In this document: piece by piece, positions 1 through 7,349 of the stretch
Numbering within the stretch: the first letter of the stretch is position 1
Layout of the letters: every line of letters begins with the position of its first letter
Source: Actinomycetes bacterium
GTDB taxonomy: Bacteria; Actinomycetota; Actinomycetes; Streptosporangiales; Streptosporangiaceae
Length of the DNA stretch: 34,856 nucleotides
Assembly (NCBI GenBank): GCA_021792405.1
Contig: JAJYUU010000046.1
Location: 1 to 34,856, forward strand
Reading direction: 5' to 3'
Made by a program: the position numbers and the translations under genes
The notes under the pieces: generated by a model
Seen by the model: only the letters and a program-made list of their open reading frames with translations
Databases searched by the model: none
Told to the model about the DNA's origin: nothing

Positions 1-831
1 GGGGAACGCCAGGCTGTTCAGCCCGGCCCAGTCGCCCGCTTTCAAGTGCATGGCGCCGAAGTTGATCGCACCGTTGACCGCCAGGCTCTCCAGCGCGTAA
101 ATGACCATGGTGATGAAAAGGGTGATGAAGACGGCCTTGGGGATGACCTTTCCGGGATCGCGGACTTCCTCGGCGTAGTCGATCGGCTGGCGGAATCCGC
201 CGTAGCCGTAGATCGTGGCCGAGATGGCCAGGAACACTCCGCTGTATCCCATCGGCGCGAAGCCGCCGAAATGCGAGAAGTTATGCGGCTGGAACTGGGT
301 CAGCAGCGCCAGGATCAACACGACGAGGCCGACGATCGTGGCGATCGTCAGCACGTTGTTGATCTGCCCCATGTACCTGATCCGCAGCCAGTTGATGATC
401 GCGACAGCCACCAGGATGAGCAGCGTGGTGAGGATGCCGGCGGTCGTCAGCTTGGTGCCCGTATACAGGCCGGGGAACCAGTAAGCGAGGTACTCGGTGA
501 ACGCGACGCAGATGGACGGCACTGCCAGCGCGTATCCGATGAACGATCCCCAGGCGTTCAGCACACCGACGATGGGGCCACTGCTACGCGCCGGGTAGTA
601 GGCGACCCCGCCGGCCCGCGGCCACATGGTGCCGAGTTCGACGTAGGCCATCGCCACCGCCAGGATCAGCAGCAGGGCGATCACCCACGAGATGATTCCC
701 GCCGGCCCGGCGAGCGCGAGAACCGAGACAGGGGTGAAGCCGACCGCAGGGCCGAGAATCGCCCCGGTAGCCAGGAACACGACGCTCCACAGGCCGAGTT
801 CGCGCCGGTACTGATGAGTGGTAGATGACAT
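1..831 (-). CDS. APC-family amino acid/amine permease, C-terminus cut by window edge
   Basis: This is an integral membrane permease of the amino acid-polyamine-organocation superfamily, and 277 codons are visible. It opens MSSTTHQYRRELGLWSVVFL, followed by a glycine-rich first helix (ATGAILGPAVGFTP) and the family hallmark GTMWPRAGGVAYYPAR after the second helix. Further hydrophobic helices follow (ILTTLLILVAVAIINWL, TIVGLVVLILALL), then the cytoplasmic FRQPIDYAEEVRDPGKVIPK motif typical of APC transporters. The ATG is preceded by AAGGAGG at ideal spacing, so the start is secure. It lies 70 bases downstream of the glutamine-synthetase-like gene on the same strand and is probably co-transcribed, which suggests it imports the substrate of that ligase. 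Which amine or amino acid it carries cannot be read from sequence. The stop codon lies outside the window. Confidence 0.9.
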   Translation of the reverse strand, partial: MSSTTHQYRRELGLWSVVFLATGAILGPAVGFTPVSVLALAGPAGIISWVIALLLILAVAMAYVELGTMWPRAGGVAYYPARSSGPIVGVLNAWGSFIGYALAVPSICVAFTEYLAYWFPGLYTGTKLTTAGILTTLLILVAVAIINWLRIRYMGQINNVLTIATIVGLVVLILALLTQFQPHNFSHFGGFAPMGYSGVFLAISATIYGYGGFRQPIDYAEEVRDPGKVIPKAVFITLFITMVIYALESLAVNGAINFGAMHLKAGDWAGLNSLAFP

Positions 832-901
832 ACTGGCCTCCTTCGAAAGGCCCGGGCGGTCACCATGGAAAGCCGGACGGGCCGGCCTGCCGGGCTTGTG
901 T

Positions 902-2452
902 TCAGAAGAACTCGAAGTACTCGCGCATCTCCCAGTCGCTGATGTTCTGTCCTTCGGGTGGCGGGTTCTGCGCGACGGCCGCGTTGTAGCGGGCCACCTC
1001 GGCGCGCTTCATCTGCAGCAGGTAGTCGACCAGGATGTCGCCGAACGCCTTGCGGAAGAACTCGTCGTGATCGAGCACGCCAACCGCGTCTTCGAGGGAC
1101 GCCGGAAGGCGGGTGTTGTCGGTGGCGTACGGGTCGGCCTCGACCGGCGGCGGCGGGTCGAGCGCGCGGCGGATGCCGTCGAGCCCGGCGGCGATGTTCG
1201 CCGCCATGTACAAGTAGGGGTTAGCGGCCGGCTCGCCGATCCGCATCTCTACGTGGCTGTTCGCGTCGCCGGGCGCACCCTGAACGCGGACCAGTGCCCC
1301 TCGGTTCTCCAGCGCCCAGCACACCCGGTCGGGCGCGAAGGAGTACGGGCGGAAGCGCTTGTAGCCATTGACCGTCGGTGTCGCGAACACGCTCATCGGC
1401 AGCGCGTGCTCCAGCAACCCGGCGACGAACTGCCGTCCGGTCAGCGACAGGTAGTCGTCGTCGCTGGCGAACTCGTTCCGCCCGTCCTGCCGCGAGATCA
1501 GCGATTCGTGCAGGTGCCAGCCCGACGGGAAGAAGTTCGGCAGCGCAGGCACGCACATGAATGTCGCCAGCAGCCCGCGGCGCTGGCAGATCTGCTTGAC
1601 GGCGGACCTGAACAACACCACGGCGTCGGCTGCCGCCAGCCCGCCGATCGGGCTGAAGCTGAACTCGATCTGGCCCGGTCCCCACTCGTCCTCCATCGAG
1701 CGGGGCGGGAGTCCGACGGCCGCGAGGCCATCGCGGATCACTTCCAGCGTGCTCGCCACGCTGTCCAGCCGCACCTCCGACAGGTACTGGTAGCCGCGCT
1801 CGAAGACGCTGACCGCAGGCGGCGGCGCGGCGAAGCCGGCGTCCTGCGGTGCGATGTGCTCGGAGTCGAGCTTGACGATGTAATACTCGATCTCGATCCC
1901 GGCCAGGTAGTCGAATCCGGCGTCGCCGAGTTCGGACAGCAGGCGCCGCATCAGCCCGCGGCCATCCAGCGGCACTGGCTGGCCATTGGAGAAGTACGTG
2001 TCGCACAGCATCCACCCGGTCCGGTCGGCCCAGGGCAGCACACGGAACGTGGCCGGATCGGGTACGAGGACGACATCCGGGAAACCGGTGAACTCAGCGA
2101 TGCCGAACCCGCCGCCGGCGGCGAAGGCCGGCACGAACACCTGGTTGCCAGTGTCAAGGCTGTAGATCGCACCGGAGAAGTCCAGGCCATTGGACATCGC
2201 GGCGATGGCCACCTCGGGCGACAACGACTTAGCACGGGGCATGCCGTGCTGATCCACGACCACCAGCCGGACGGTGCGGAGGTCTAGCGCACGGATCTGG
2301 CCGGAGACCTCAGCCGCCATGGCGGCCTGCTCCGGCGTGTACAGGCCGTTGCGCGCGACGAATCCTGGCTGGCCAACGCCGTGCGCGTCAGTACGCCCCG
2401 GGGGGACTCCGGACCCCGATGGCCGACCCGCGGCCGGGCTGCTGCTAGTCAC
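902..2452 (-). CDS. Glutamine synthetase-like gamma-glutamyl-amine ligase
   Basis: A 516-residue member of the glutamine synthetase fold, which joins glutamate's gamma-carboxyl to an amine using ATP. Catalytic landmarks are GIEIEYY (E187, E189), EWGPGQIEF (E263), GWHLHESL (H313), NRGALVRV and EMRIGEPAANPYLY (E402, R404). The C-terminus ISDWEMREYFEFF resembles GlnA-like amine ligases rather than housekeeping GlnA. The position equivalent to the latch Glu of bacterial GSI (GYEAP motif) reads YSFAP, so Phe372 replaces it, and no NLYDLPPEE adenylylation loop is present. Both argue for an organic amine rather than ammonium as acceptor. The GTG start was chosen because GGAGG lies 8 bases upstream; a TTG 54 bases earlier would add 18 poorly conserved residues. 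The first 35 residues are low-complexity. The neighbouring permease, aminotransferase and amidohydrolase support a catabolic role. A role in ordinary ammonium assimilation is unlikely. Confidence 0.88.
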   Translation of the reverse strand: MTSSSPAAGRPSGSGVPPGRTDAHGVGQPGFVARNGLYTPEQAAMAAEVSGQIRALDLRTVRLVVVDQHGMPRAKSLSPEVAIAAMSNGLDFSGAIYSLDTGNQVFVPAFAAGGGFGIAEFTGFPDVVLVPDPATFRVLPWADRTGWMLCDTYFSNGQPVPLDGRGLMRRLLSELGDAGFDYLAGIEIEYYIVKLDSEHIAPQDAGFAAPPPAVSVFERGYQYLSEVRLDSVASTLEVIRDGLAAVGLPPRSMEDEWGPGQIEFSFSPIGGLAAADAVVLFRSAVKQICQRRGLLATFMCVPALPNFFPSGWHLHESLISRQDGRNEFASDDDYLSLTGRQFVAGLLEHALPMSVFATPTVNGYKRFRPYSFAPDRVCWALENRGALVRVQGAPGDANSHVEMRIGEPAANPYLYMAANIAAGLDGIRRALDPPPPVEADPYATDNTRLPASLEDAVGVLDHDEFFRKAFGDILVDYLLQMKRAEVARYNAAVAQNPPPEGQNISDWEMREYFEFF

Positions 2453-2529
2453 GTGGCTGTCCTCCGATGCAGTTGTGTCTGAGTCGGCCGGACACCGGGA
2501 GGCCAAGGCTTCCGGCGCCCGGCACCGGA

Positions 2530-3090
2530 TCAGGTCTTCTCGGGGGCACCGCGACGCTGGCTCATCTGTGCCAGCATCGCGGCGGTGAAGTTGGCGGGCT
2601 CGACGTCAGCAAGGGACAGGTACGTCTCGGTCCGCTGTACGCCGCTGATCTGGAAGATCTCGGCGAGCAGCAGTTCACGCAGGTGCACGTGATCCCGGAC
2701 GCGCAGCCGGACGAGCAGGTCAAGGCCGCCGGTCACCACGCTCATGTCCTCGGCCTCTGGCAGTGCCCGGATCGCTTGGATGATCTCGCTGAGATCCATG
2801 CCGGGGCCGGCCGTGACCGCGATGTAGACGACGACCGGGTATCCAAGGGCCGCCCAGTCGACCTCGACCCGGTAGCCCCTGATCGCGCCCAGGCGCTCCA
2901 ATCGGGCAATCCGGTCAGCCACTGCGGGAGGCGACATCTCGACTTGCCTGGCCAGCGCACGCTGTGACTGGCGGGCGTCGCTCGCCAGTGCGCGTAGCAG
3001 GGCTAGGTCGAGGTCGTCTACCTCGACCTCCGGGCGGGCCGCCGAGGTAACTTCGGCCAGCCTCGCGAAGGGCGCTGAGACGGTTGCCAT
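2530..3090 (-). CDS. Lrp/AsnC-family transcriptional regulator
   Basis: A 186-residue DNA-binding regulator. After about 25 variable residues comes a classical AsnC helix-turn-helix (LDLALLRALASDARQSQRAL, then PPAVADRIARLERLGAIRGY), followed by a RAM/Lrp ligand-binding domain (VVVYIAVTAGPGMDLSEI, MSVVTGGLDLLVRLRVRD, ISGVQRTETYLSL). Proteins of this family form dimers to octamers that bind amino acids and wrap DNA. It is the first gene of the leftward transcript, 77 bases ahead of the ligase gene, and divergent from the aminotransferase operon. The natural inference is that it controls both transcripts from the shared 129-base interval, where two matching palindromes lie. The ATG has no strong ribosome-binding site. 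Confidence 0.93.
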   Translation of the reverse strand: MATVSAPFARLAEVTSAARPEVEVDDLDLALLRALASDARQSQRALARQVEMSPPAVADRIARLERLGAIRGYRVEVDWAALGYPVVVYIAVTAGPGMDLSEIIQAIRALPEAEDMSVVTGGLDLLVRLRVRDHVHLRELLLAEIFQISGVQRTETYLSLADVEPANFTAAMLAQMSQRRGAPEKT

Positions 3091-3118
3091 ATGCCAGCCG
3101 ACCGTTCGTGATGCCGAG

Positions 3119-3191
3119 TAACTTGAGTTATGCTAGCTGCCATAGCCGTTGCTTCTGTAAAGCATGCGGTGAGAAATTCTTACATTTGTAA
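3119..3191. promoter_or_regulatory. Divergent control region with two 5+2+5 palindromes, candidate Lrp-family sites
   Basis: The interval between the regulator and aminotransferase genes is far richer in A+T than its surroundings. It holds two perfect interrupted palindromes of the same architecture: TAACT-tg-AGTTA at 3119-3130 and TTACA-tt-TGTAA at 3180-3191. Their centres are 61 bp apart, close to six helical turns. A further half-site TGTAA lies at 3156-3160. Spaced short dyads of this kind suit the Lrp/AsnC protein encoded next door. Binding is inferred. Confidence 0.5.
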
Positions 3192-3219
3192 AATCGACTG
3201 TCAAGATACGGAAGCGCCA

Positions 3220-4446
3220 ATGACCGCAGCAATGGACCAGAGCCGTATGAGCGGCTGGGACGCCGCTTTGGCCAGGCGCACGAAGTCACTAGGGGGCGGC
3301 GAGATCACCGCGATTCTCGCGCTCGCCGGGGCGTCCGACGTGATTACGTTCTCCGGCGGGTTCCCCGATCCGGCCACGTTTCCGACGCCAGTGCTCGCGG
3401 ACATTGCGGCTCGCCTGATCACGCAGGACCCCGGCGTCGCCCTGCAGTACTCGGCGACCGAGGGCATCGCGGGCGTGCGTGACTACGTAGCCGGCCGGCT
3501 CGCTGCGCTCCAGGGCCGCATGCCGGGCCCGCCGGAGTTGATGGTGACCAGCGGCGGCATCGACTGCATGGAGCTGGTCGCCAAGAGCTACCTGGATGCC
3601 GGGGACACAGTGGTAGTCGAGTCGCCGACGTACCTGGGCGCGATCATGGCGTTCCGCGGCTATGAGGCTAACGTGCGGGGCGTGCCGGTCGACGGCGACG
3701 GGTTGCGGACCGACGTGCTCGCCGATCTGCTGGCTGCGGGCCTGCGACCGAAGATCTTGTACACGATCCCGGATTTCCAGAATCCGACCGGGCTGACGAT
3801 GAGCGCGTCTCGCCGGAGTGAGCTGATCGCGCTGGCCCGGCGGTACGGGTTCCTGATCCTCGAGGACGTCGCGTACCGGGACCTCCACTTCGAGCAGCCG
3901 CCGCCAGACAGCCTGTGGTCGATGGCGCCGGATGTCGTGCTGCAGGCCGGGACGTTCTCCAAGATCTTCTGCCCGGGCTTCCGGATGGGCTGGGCGGCAG
4001 GGCCGGCCGAGATCATCAGCCGGCTGGTGGTGGCCAAGCAGAACTCCGATCAGTGCGCGGGCGCTCTTGGCCAGCGGATGCTGGAGGAGTACGGCCGCGG
4101 CGGGCACATGGAGCGCCAGATCGTCGCCTCTCGTGCCCTGTATGCGCGCCGCGCCGCCCTGATGGGCCAGGCGCTGACCGCGCACATGCCGGAGGGAACG
4201 ACATGGACTGCACCGCAGGGCGGCTTCTACATCTGGGTCACCGCTCCCGAGGGCGTGGATACCGTGGCGCTGTCCGCCGCGGCGCGAGCGCGGAAAGTGG
4301 CCTACGTACCGGGCCGGCCCTTCTACCCGGCTGACGACGGCGCGGCGAAGATCCGCCTCGCGTACAGCCGGGTGGCCGACGAACTCATCGACGAAGGCAT
4401 CCACCGGATCGGCGGGGTGCTCAGAACTGCACTGGAGGAGCTGTGA
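3220..4446 (+). CDS. PLP-dependent class I/II aminotransferase (LysN/Aro8-like)
   Basis: A 408-residue fold-type I aminotransferase of the group shared by 2-aminoadipate and aromatic aminotransferases and by MocR catalytic domains; no regulatory wHTH domain is attached. Landmarks are SGGFPDPATFP near residue 45, QYSATEGIAGVRDYV, ESPTYLGAI (Tyr137 region), NPTG at 188-191, EDVAYRDL with Asp216, and the cofactor-lysine motif GTFSKIFCPGFRMGW with Lys248. The C-terminal KIRLAYSR holds the carboxylate-binding Arg. The ATG at 3220 is preferred for its GGAAG five bases upstream and because homologues start near here; an upstream in-frame ATG at 3130 would run through the operator region. It is the first gene of a four-gene rightward operon and would deaminate or transaminate an amino acid or a gamma-glutamylated diamine. 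The substrate is undetermined. Confidence 0.9.
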   Translation: MTAAMDQSRMSGWDAALARRTKSLGGGEITAILALAGASDVITFSGGFPDPATFPTPVLADIAARLITQDPGVALQYSATEGIAGVRDYVAGRLAALQGRMPGPPELMVTSGGIDCMELVAKSYLDAGDTVVVESPTYLGAIMAFRGYEANVRGVPVDGDGLRTDVLADLLAAGLRPKILYTIPDFQNPTGLTMSASRRSELIALARRYGFLILEDVAYRDLHFEQPPPDSLWSMAPDVVLQAGTFSKIFCPGFRMGWAAGPAEIISRLVVAKQNSDQCAGALGQRMLEEYGRGGHMERQIVASRALYARRAALMGQALTAHMPEGTTWTAPQGGFYIWVTAPEGVDTVALSAAARARKVAYVPGRPFYPADDGAAKIRLAYSRVADELIDEGIHRIGGVLRTALEEL

Positions 4447-4916
4447 GCGACGAATCGCTGGGTGACGCGGCGAGCCACTTCACCACGGAGGCACACGGCG
4501 AGCCGGCCGGTCCCGGCCGGTACGTCAACGTGGACTCGATCAGTCCGGTCGAGTTCCTCCCTGGGCTCGGGTTCCGGCCGGTCAGCGGGCAGCGCGGGAT
4601 GACTAACTTCGTCAGCTTCGAGCCAGGCGCGAAAGCGCCGCGGCATGTGCACGAGGAGGAGCAGATCGTCATCGTTATCGATGGCGAGTTCACCTTCGAC
4701 CTGGACGGCGACGTACGCGTCATGCGCAAGGGGGACGTCGCGGTCGTGCCGGCGTGGGTCCCGCACGGGGCATGGACTACTGACAGCCACTGCCTGGAGA
4801 TCGACGTGTTCTGCCCGCCCCGGCAGAGCCTGCTGAAGCTCGCCGCCGCGCAGGCCGCGCAGGCCGAGCAGTCCGCGCAGGCCGGGCAGGCCGGGCAGCC
4901 GGGGAGCGAGTCCTAG
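4443..4916 (+). CDS. Single-domain cupin protein with Gln/Ala-rich tail
   Basis: A 157-residue protein with one conserved cupin barrel. Motif 1 is FEPGAKAPRHVHEEEQ with candidate metal ligands His68 and His70, and motif 2 is VPAWVPHGAW with His108. The usual motif-1 acidic ligand falls in a run EEEQ (71-74), so its exact position is uncertain. Cupins of this kind are metal-dependent dioxygenases, isomerases or simple sensors; nothing here separates these. The GTG start overlaps the aminotransferase stop in a GTGA arrangement and has a strong GGAGGAG just upstream, so translation is coupled. The last 25 residues are a low-complexity tail of Q-A and Q-S units encoded by 9-base repeats. The stop codon abuts the next start directly. 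Confidence 0.82.
   Translation: MSDESLGDAASHFTTEAHGEPAGPGRYVNVDSISPVEFLPGLGFRPVSGQRGMTNFVSFEPGAKAPRHVHEEEQIVIVIDGEFTFDLDGDVRVMRKGDVAVVPAWVPHGAWTTDSHCLEIDVFCPPRQSLLKLAAAQAAQAEQSAQAGQAGQPGSES
4848..4901 (+). repeat. Six in-frame 9-bp units at the cupin 3' end
   Basis: Six consecutive 9-base units related to GCGCAGGCC (GCGCAGGCC, GCGCAGGCC, GAGCAGTCC, GCGCAGGCC, GGGCAGGCC, GGGCAGCCG) encode a tail of the form [A/E/G]-Q-[A/S/P]. The repeat is in frame with the cupin gene and can change length by slippage without disrupting it. Confidence 0.85.
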
Positions 4917-5726
4917 GTGGACCTCGGGCTGGTCGGCCGCAAGGCGATTGTCACCGGCGGCTCGAAGGGACTGGGCAAGGCCATCACCGCCGATCTGATG
5001 GCCGAGGGCGCATCGGTCGTCATCTGCTCTCGGCATGTCGCCGAACTCGAGTCGACGGCAGCGGAACTGACGAAGGGCGCATCCGGCGGTGCCGGATCCA
5101 GCGTGGCCGGAACCGTGTATGCCCTGCCGTGCGATGTGACAGACGCGGGCCAGGTCATCAGCTTCATCGATGACGCGACGGCCGCCCTTGGCGGGCTGGA
5201 CATCCTGGTCAACAATGCCGGCGGGGCCAGGGCCGGGCAGTTCGGCACCCTGACCGATGACGACTGGCATGCTGACATCGAGCTCAAGCTGCTCGCCCAG
5301 ATCCGGTGCACGAGGGCGGCGCTGCCGCTGCTACGGCAGAGCCAGGCGCCCCGGGTAATCAACATCAACGCCGTGTACGCCCGTTACCCCGATCCTGCCT
5401 TCCTCGCCTCGTCCGTTAACAGGGCATCCTGCCTTAGCCTGTCGAAGGCGCTGTCCATCGAACTTGGCCGGGAGGGGATCCTGGTCAACAGTGTCAACAT
5501 CGGCCTGGTCGAGACCCCGCAGTGGCAGAACATCCACCGCCGGCGGGCACCCGGCATGCCGGCCGGGCAGTTCTTCGGGAAGCTGGCCGAAGCCGAGGTC
5601 CCGCTCGGCCGGTTCGGCCGCCCTGACGAGGTCGCTGGGCTGGTGACGTTCCTGGCCAGCGACCGGGCTAGCTATATCGCCGGCGCGTCCATCGACGTTG
5701 CCGGCGGTATGGGCAAATTCTTGTAG
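4917..5726 (+). CDS. SDR-fold protein lacking the canonical YxxxK catalytic pair
   Basis: A 269-residue Rossmann-fold protein of the short-chain dehydrogenase family. The cofactor loop is intact (VTGGSKGLG at 12-20), as are DVTDAG (acidic residue near 73), NNAGGA at 99-104 and the C-terminal ASYIAGASIDVAGG. The catalytic section is not canonical. Where YxxxK is expected the sequence is ASSVNRASCLSLSKAL, placing Ser165 and Arg169 at the Tyr and Lys positions. The Ser strand reads VININAVYARYPD, and the helix that normally supplies Asn reads DIELKLLAQI. It may use other residues, act as a lyase or isomerase, or bind nucleotide without redox chemistry. Tyr154 and Tyr157 could be substitutes. The GTG start follows the cupin stop with no gap. 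The downstream amidohydrolase starts 14 bases after its stop. Confidence 0.85.
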   Translation: MDLGLVGRKAIVTGGSKGLGKAITADLMAEGASVVICSRHVAELESTAAELTKGASGGAGSSVAGTVYALPCDVTDAGQVISFIDDATAALGGLDILVNNAGGARAGQFGTLTDDDWHADIELKLLAQIRCTRAALPLLRQSQAPRVININAVYARYPDPAFLASSVNRASCLSLSKALSIELGREGILVNSVNIGLVETPQWQNIHRRRAPGMPAGQFFGKLAEAEVPLGRFGRPDEVAGLVTFLASDRASYIAGASIDVAGGMGKFL

Positions 5727-5740
5727 GGAACGGGGATTGC

Positions 5741-6523
5741 ATGTGCCGGCTGCTTGGTTACTGCTCGGATCACGAGGCGTCGCTGGAGGACCTGATCGGC
5801 GCCGATGGGCTCCGCGAGTTCACCGGTCTGTGCGCACTGCACGGCGACGGGTGGGGGATGGCCTGGTACGACGGCACCGAGCCAGTTATCCGCAAATCGC
5901 CGCTCCGCGCCGACAGCGAGCCGGAATATGACAAGCTGGCCCGCGAACCGCTGGCCGACCTCGGGCTCGTGCACCTGCGCTGGGCAACCCCCGGCCTTGG
6001 CGTGACCGAGCGCAACAATCACCCGTTCCGGTACGGCCAGTACGTGTTCGCGCACAATGGCGCCATCCATCCGCAGAACAGGCTGCCCGAGATGCTGCCG
6101 CCGCAGTGGGAGAGCAAGCTGGCCGGCACGACCGACAGCGAACGGTACTTCCTGCTCATCATGTCGCGGCTGGCCAGCAACGGCGGGGACATGGTCGCCG
6201 CGATCGCGGCGGCGGCCGCCGACATCGACGCCCGGTTCGAGCCGAACAGCCTGAACGCGATCCTGGCGTCTCCGGACGAGCTGTACGCGGTCAGCTGGTA
6301 CCACCGCGACCTCGCGCCCGAGGCTAAGCTGCGGGCCCGCGGTTACCAGCCGGACGAGATCGCGGCCTACTTCGACCTGGCCTATCGCGCGACCGGCAGT
6401 GCCGTGGTTGTCGCGAGTTCAGGCTGGCCGCAGCCCGGCTGGACACCGCTGGCGAACCGCCATGTCCTGGTGACGGACCGGCGAACTCTCAAGACCGGGG
6501 TGCTACCGCTGACGGCGGTCTAG
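5741..6523 (+). CDS. Class II glutamine amidotransferase-fold (Ntn) hydrolase, EgtC/YafJ-like
   Basis: A 260-residue Ntn hydrolase that begins MCRLLGY; Cys2 becomes the N-terminal nucleophile after removal of Met1. Family motifs are HGDGWGMAWY (34-43), HLRWATPG with Arg80, NNHPF (92-96), AHNGAIH (104-110) and TTDSERYFL. It is a stand-alone domain with no synthase partner, like YafJ and EgtC. EgtC removes a gamma-glutamyl group from an ergothioneine precursor, so the fold is suited to hydrolysing gamma-glutamyl amides. In this operon, opposite a gamma-glutamyl ligase, release of glutamate from a pathway intermediate is the obvious inference. No egtB or egtD neighbour is present, so ergothioneine synthesis itself is unlikely. 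Its stop overlaps the convergent hypothetical gene by a few bases. Confidence 0.88.
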   Translation: MCRLLGYCSDHEASLEDLIGADGLREFTGLCALHGDGWGMAWYDGTEPVIRKSPLRADSEPEYDKLAREPLADLGLVHLRWATPGLGVTERNNHPFRYGQYVFAHNGAIHPQNRLPEMLPPQWESKLAGTTDSERYFLLIMSRLASNGGDMVAAIAAAAADIDARFEPNSLNAILASPDELYAVSWYHRDLAPEAKLRARGYQPDEIAAYFDLAYRATGSAVVVASSGWPQPGWTPLANRHVLVTDRRTLKTGVLPLTAV

Positions 6524-6948
6524 CCGAGCGCCAGCGCGCCCGCGTCGACGTGCTCAGGTGCGGCGCTGGTCAGGTCGAGGTACATCTGATCGGCCGGCTC
6601 AGGCAGTGCGACCGCGCTGGCACTAGGCACCGGACGCGGCCGCCGCGGCTGGCCGGCCGCCGAGGTTCCGCCGCGGCCGCGGTAGATGAGCAGGCCGTTG
6701 ACCGGGTCGGGGACCGCGTCCAGGGCGGCGCGAACCACCGGCAGGTCGCGGAAGGCCAGCCAGTCAGCCTCGGTGGTGAAGCAGACCTCGAAGGCTACTC
6801 CCCAGGTACCCGCATGCCAGGTCCCGTCGAGCGCGCCGTTAGTAAGCGCCGCCTCGATCAGTTCGGAGTCGTGCGCCTGCTGCCACTGGAAGGCCGAGAA
6901 CTCGGAGAACTCCGAGTGCAAGACCTCGATGGACCACCATTCAGCCAT
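6520..6948 (-). CDS. Conserved actinobacterial hypothetical protein
   Basis: A 142-residue soluble protein resembling hypothetical proteins seen in many actinomycetes; no function is known to me. The conserved part is the N-terminal 95 residues (MAEWWSIEVLHSEFSEF, ELIEAALTNGALDGTWH, WGVAFEVCF, VRAALDAVPDPVNGLLIYRG), ending in RGRGG. A Pro/Arg/Ala-rich tail follows. The ATG at 6948 was preferred over a GTG at 7026 because residues before MAEWW belong in style to a different, membrane-type reading (see the relic just upstream). It is convergent with the amidohydrolase gene, overlapping its stop. Confidence 0.7.
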   Translation of the reverse strand: MAEWWSIEVLHSEFSEFSAFQWQQAHDSELIEAALTNGALDGTWHAGTWGVAFEVCFTTEADWLAFRDLPVVRAALDAVPDPVNGLLIYRGRGGTSAAGQPRRPRPVPSASAVALPEPADQMYLDLTSAAPEHVDAGALALG

Positions 6949-6983
6949 TACCTGGATGGTACGGCCGGGCAACTGGATCGCGG

Positions 6984-7349
6984 AAGGGAGCTGAGCGATC
7001 CGGACCAGGCAGTTGAAGGTCACCACGGCGATTCTCCAGGTGCATGACCATCAGCACCCCGACCGCCTTGCCAGGCTGGCCCCGGTAGAGAATGTACAGG
7101 TCAGGCAGCCACAGGACGAGCGTGACCAAGATGGCCGAGACGAGGTACACCCGGCGTGGCCGCGAGCTGACCCTGGTCACGGCCGGCCAGCCTGGACGGG
7201 GACATCGCCTGGCCGATGACCACCAACAGTTGACCCTGGCCCGGCCGCAGCGGGCCGCAGGAGAGCAGGGAGAGAGGTCCGGCCATCCGCACTGCACGTG
7301 CACCAGTGACCGCGAGCAGCGGTGCCGGCGGCGAGCCAGCCGCGGTCAT
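6984..7349 (-). pseudogene. Frameshifted relic of a small membrane protein
   Basis: No intact gene is seen between 6949 and 7305, but the minus strand carries pieces of a hydrophobic protein in different frames. One frame gives RRVYLVSAILVTLVLWLPDL, then a second segment GVLMVMHL (7153 down to about 7037). The continuation expected of such a helix, IAVVTFNCLVRIAQL, is found directly afterwards in another frame (7032 to about 6984). An upstream third frame is open from 7349 to 7101. The MHL-then-hydrophobic ending recalls the DUF6069 style of actinobacterial membrane proteins, but that assignment is weak. At least one indel near 7036 is needed. The 5' end overlaps the start of the divergent ABC gene. 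Confidence 0.45.

Noticed and set aside
818-2287. A 489-codon plus-strand frame over the ligase gene.
   Set aside because: Antisense shadow of the GS-like gene; the translated product is Arg/His-rich with no recognisable motif.
3130-3219. An upstream ATG start for the aminotransferase at 3130.
   Set aside because: It would add 30 residues with non-family composition and place coding sequence over the palindromes; ATG 3220 has a GGAAG ribosome-binding site.
5741-6523. Ergothioneine biosynthesis (egtC) as the role of the class II hydrolase.
   Set aside because: No egtA, egtB, egtD or egtE neighbours are present, and the operon partners point to amine or amino acid catabolism.
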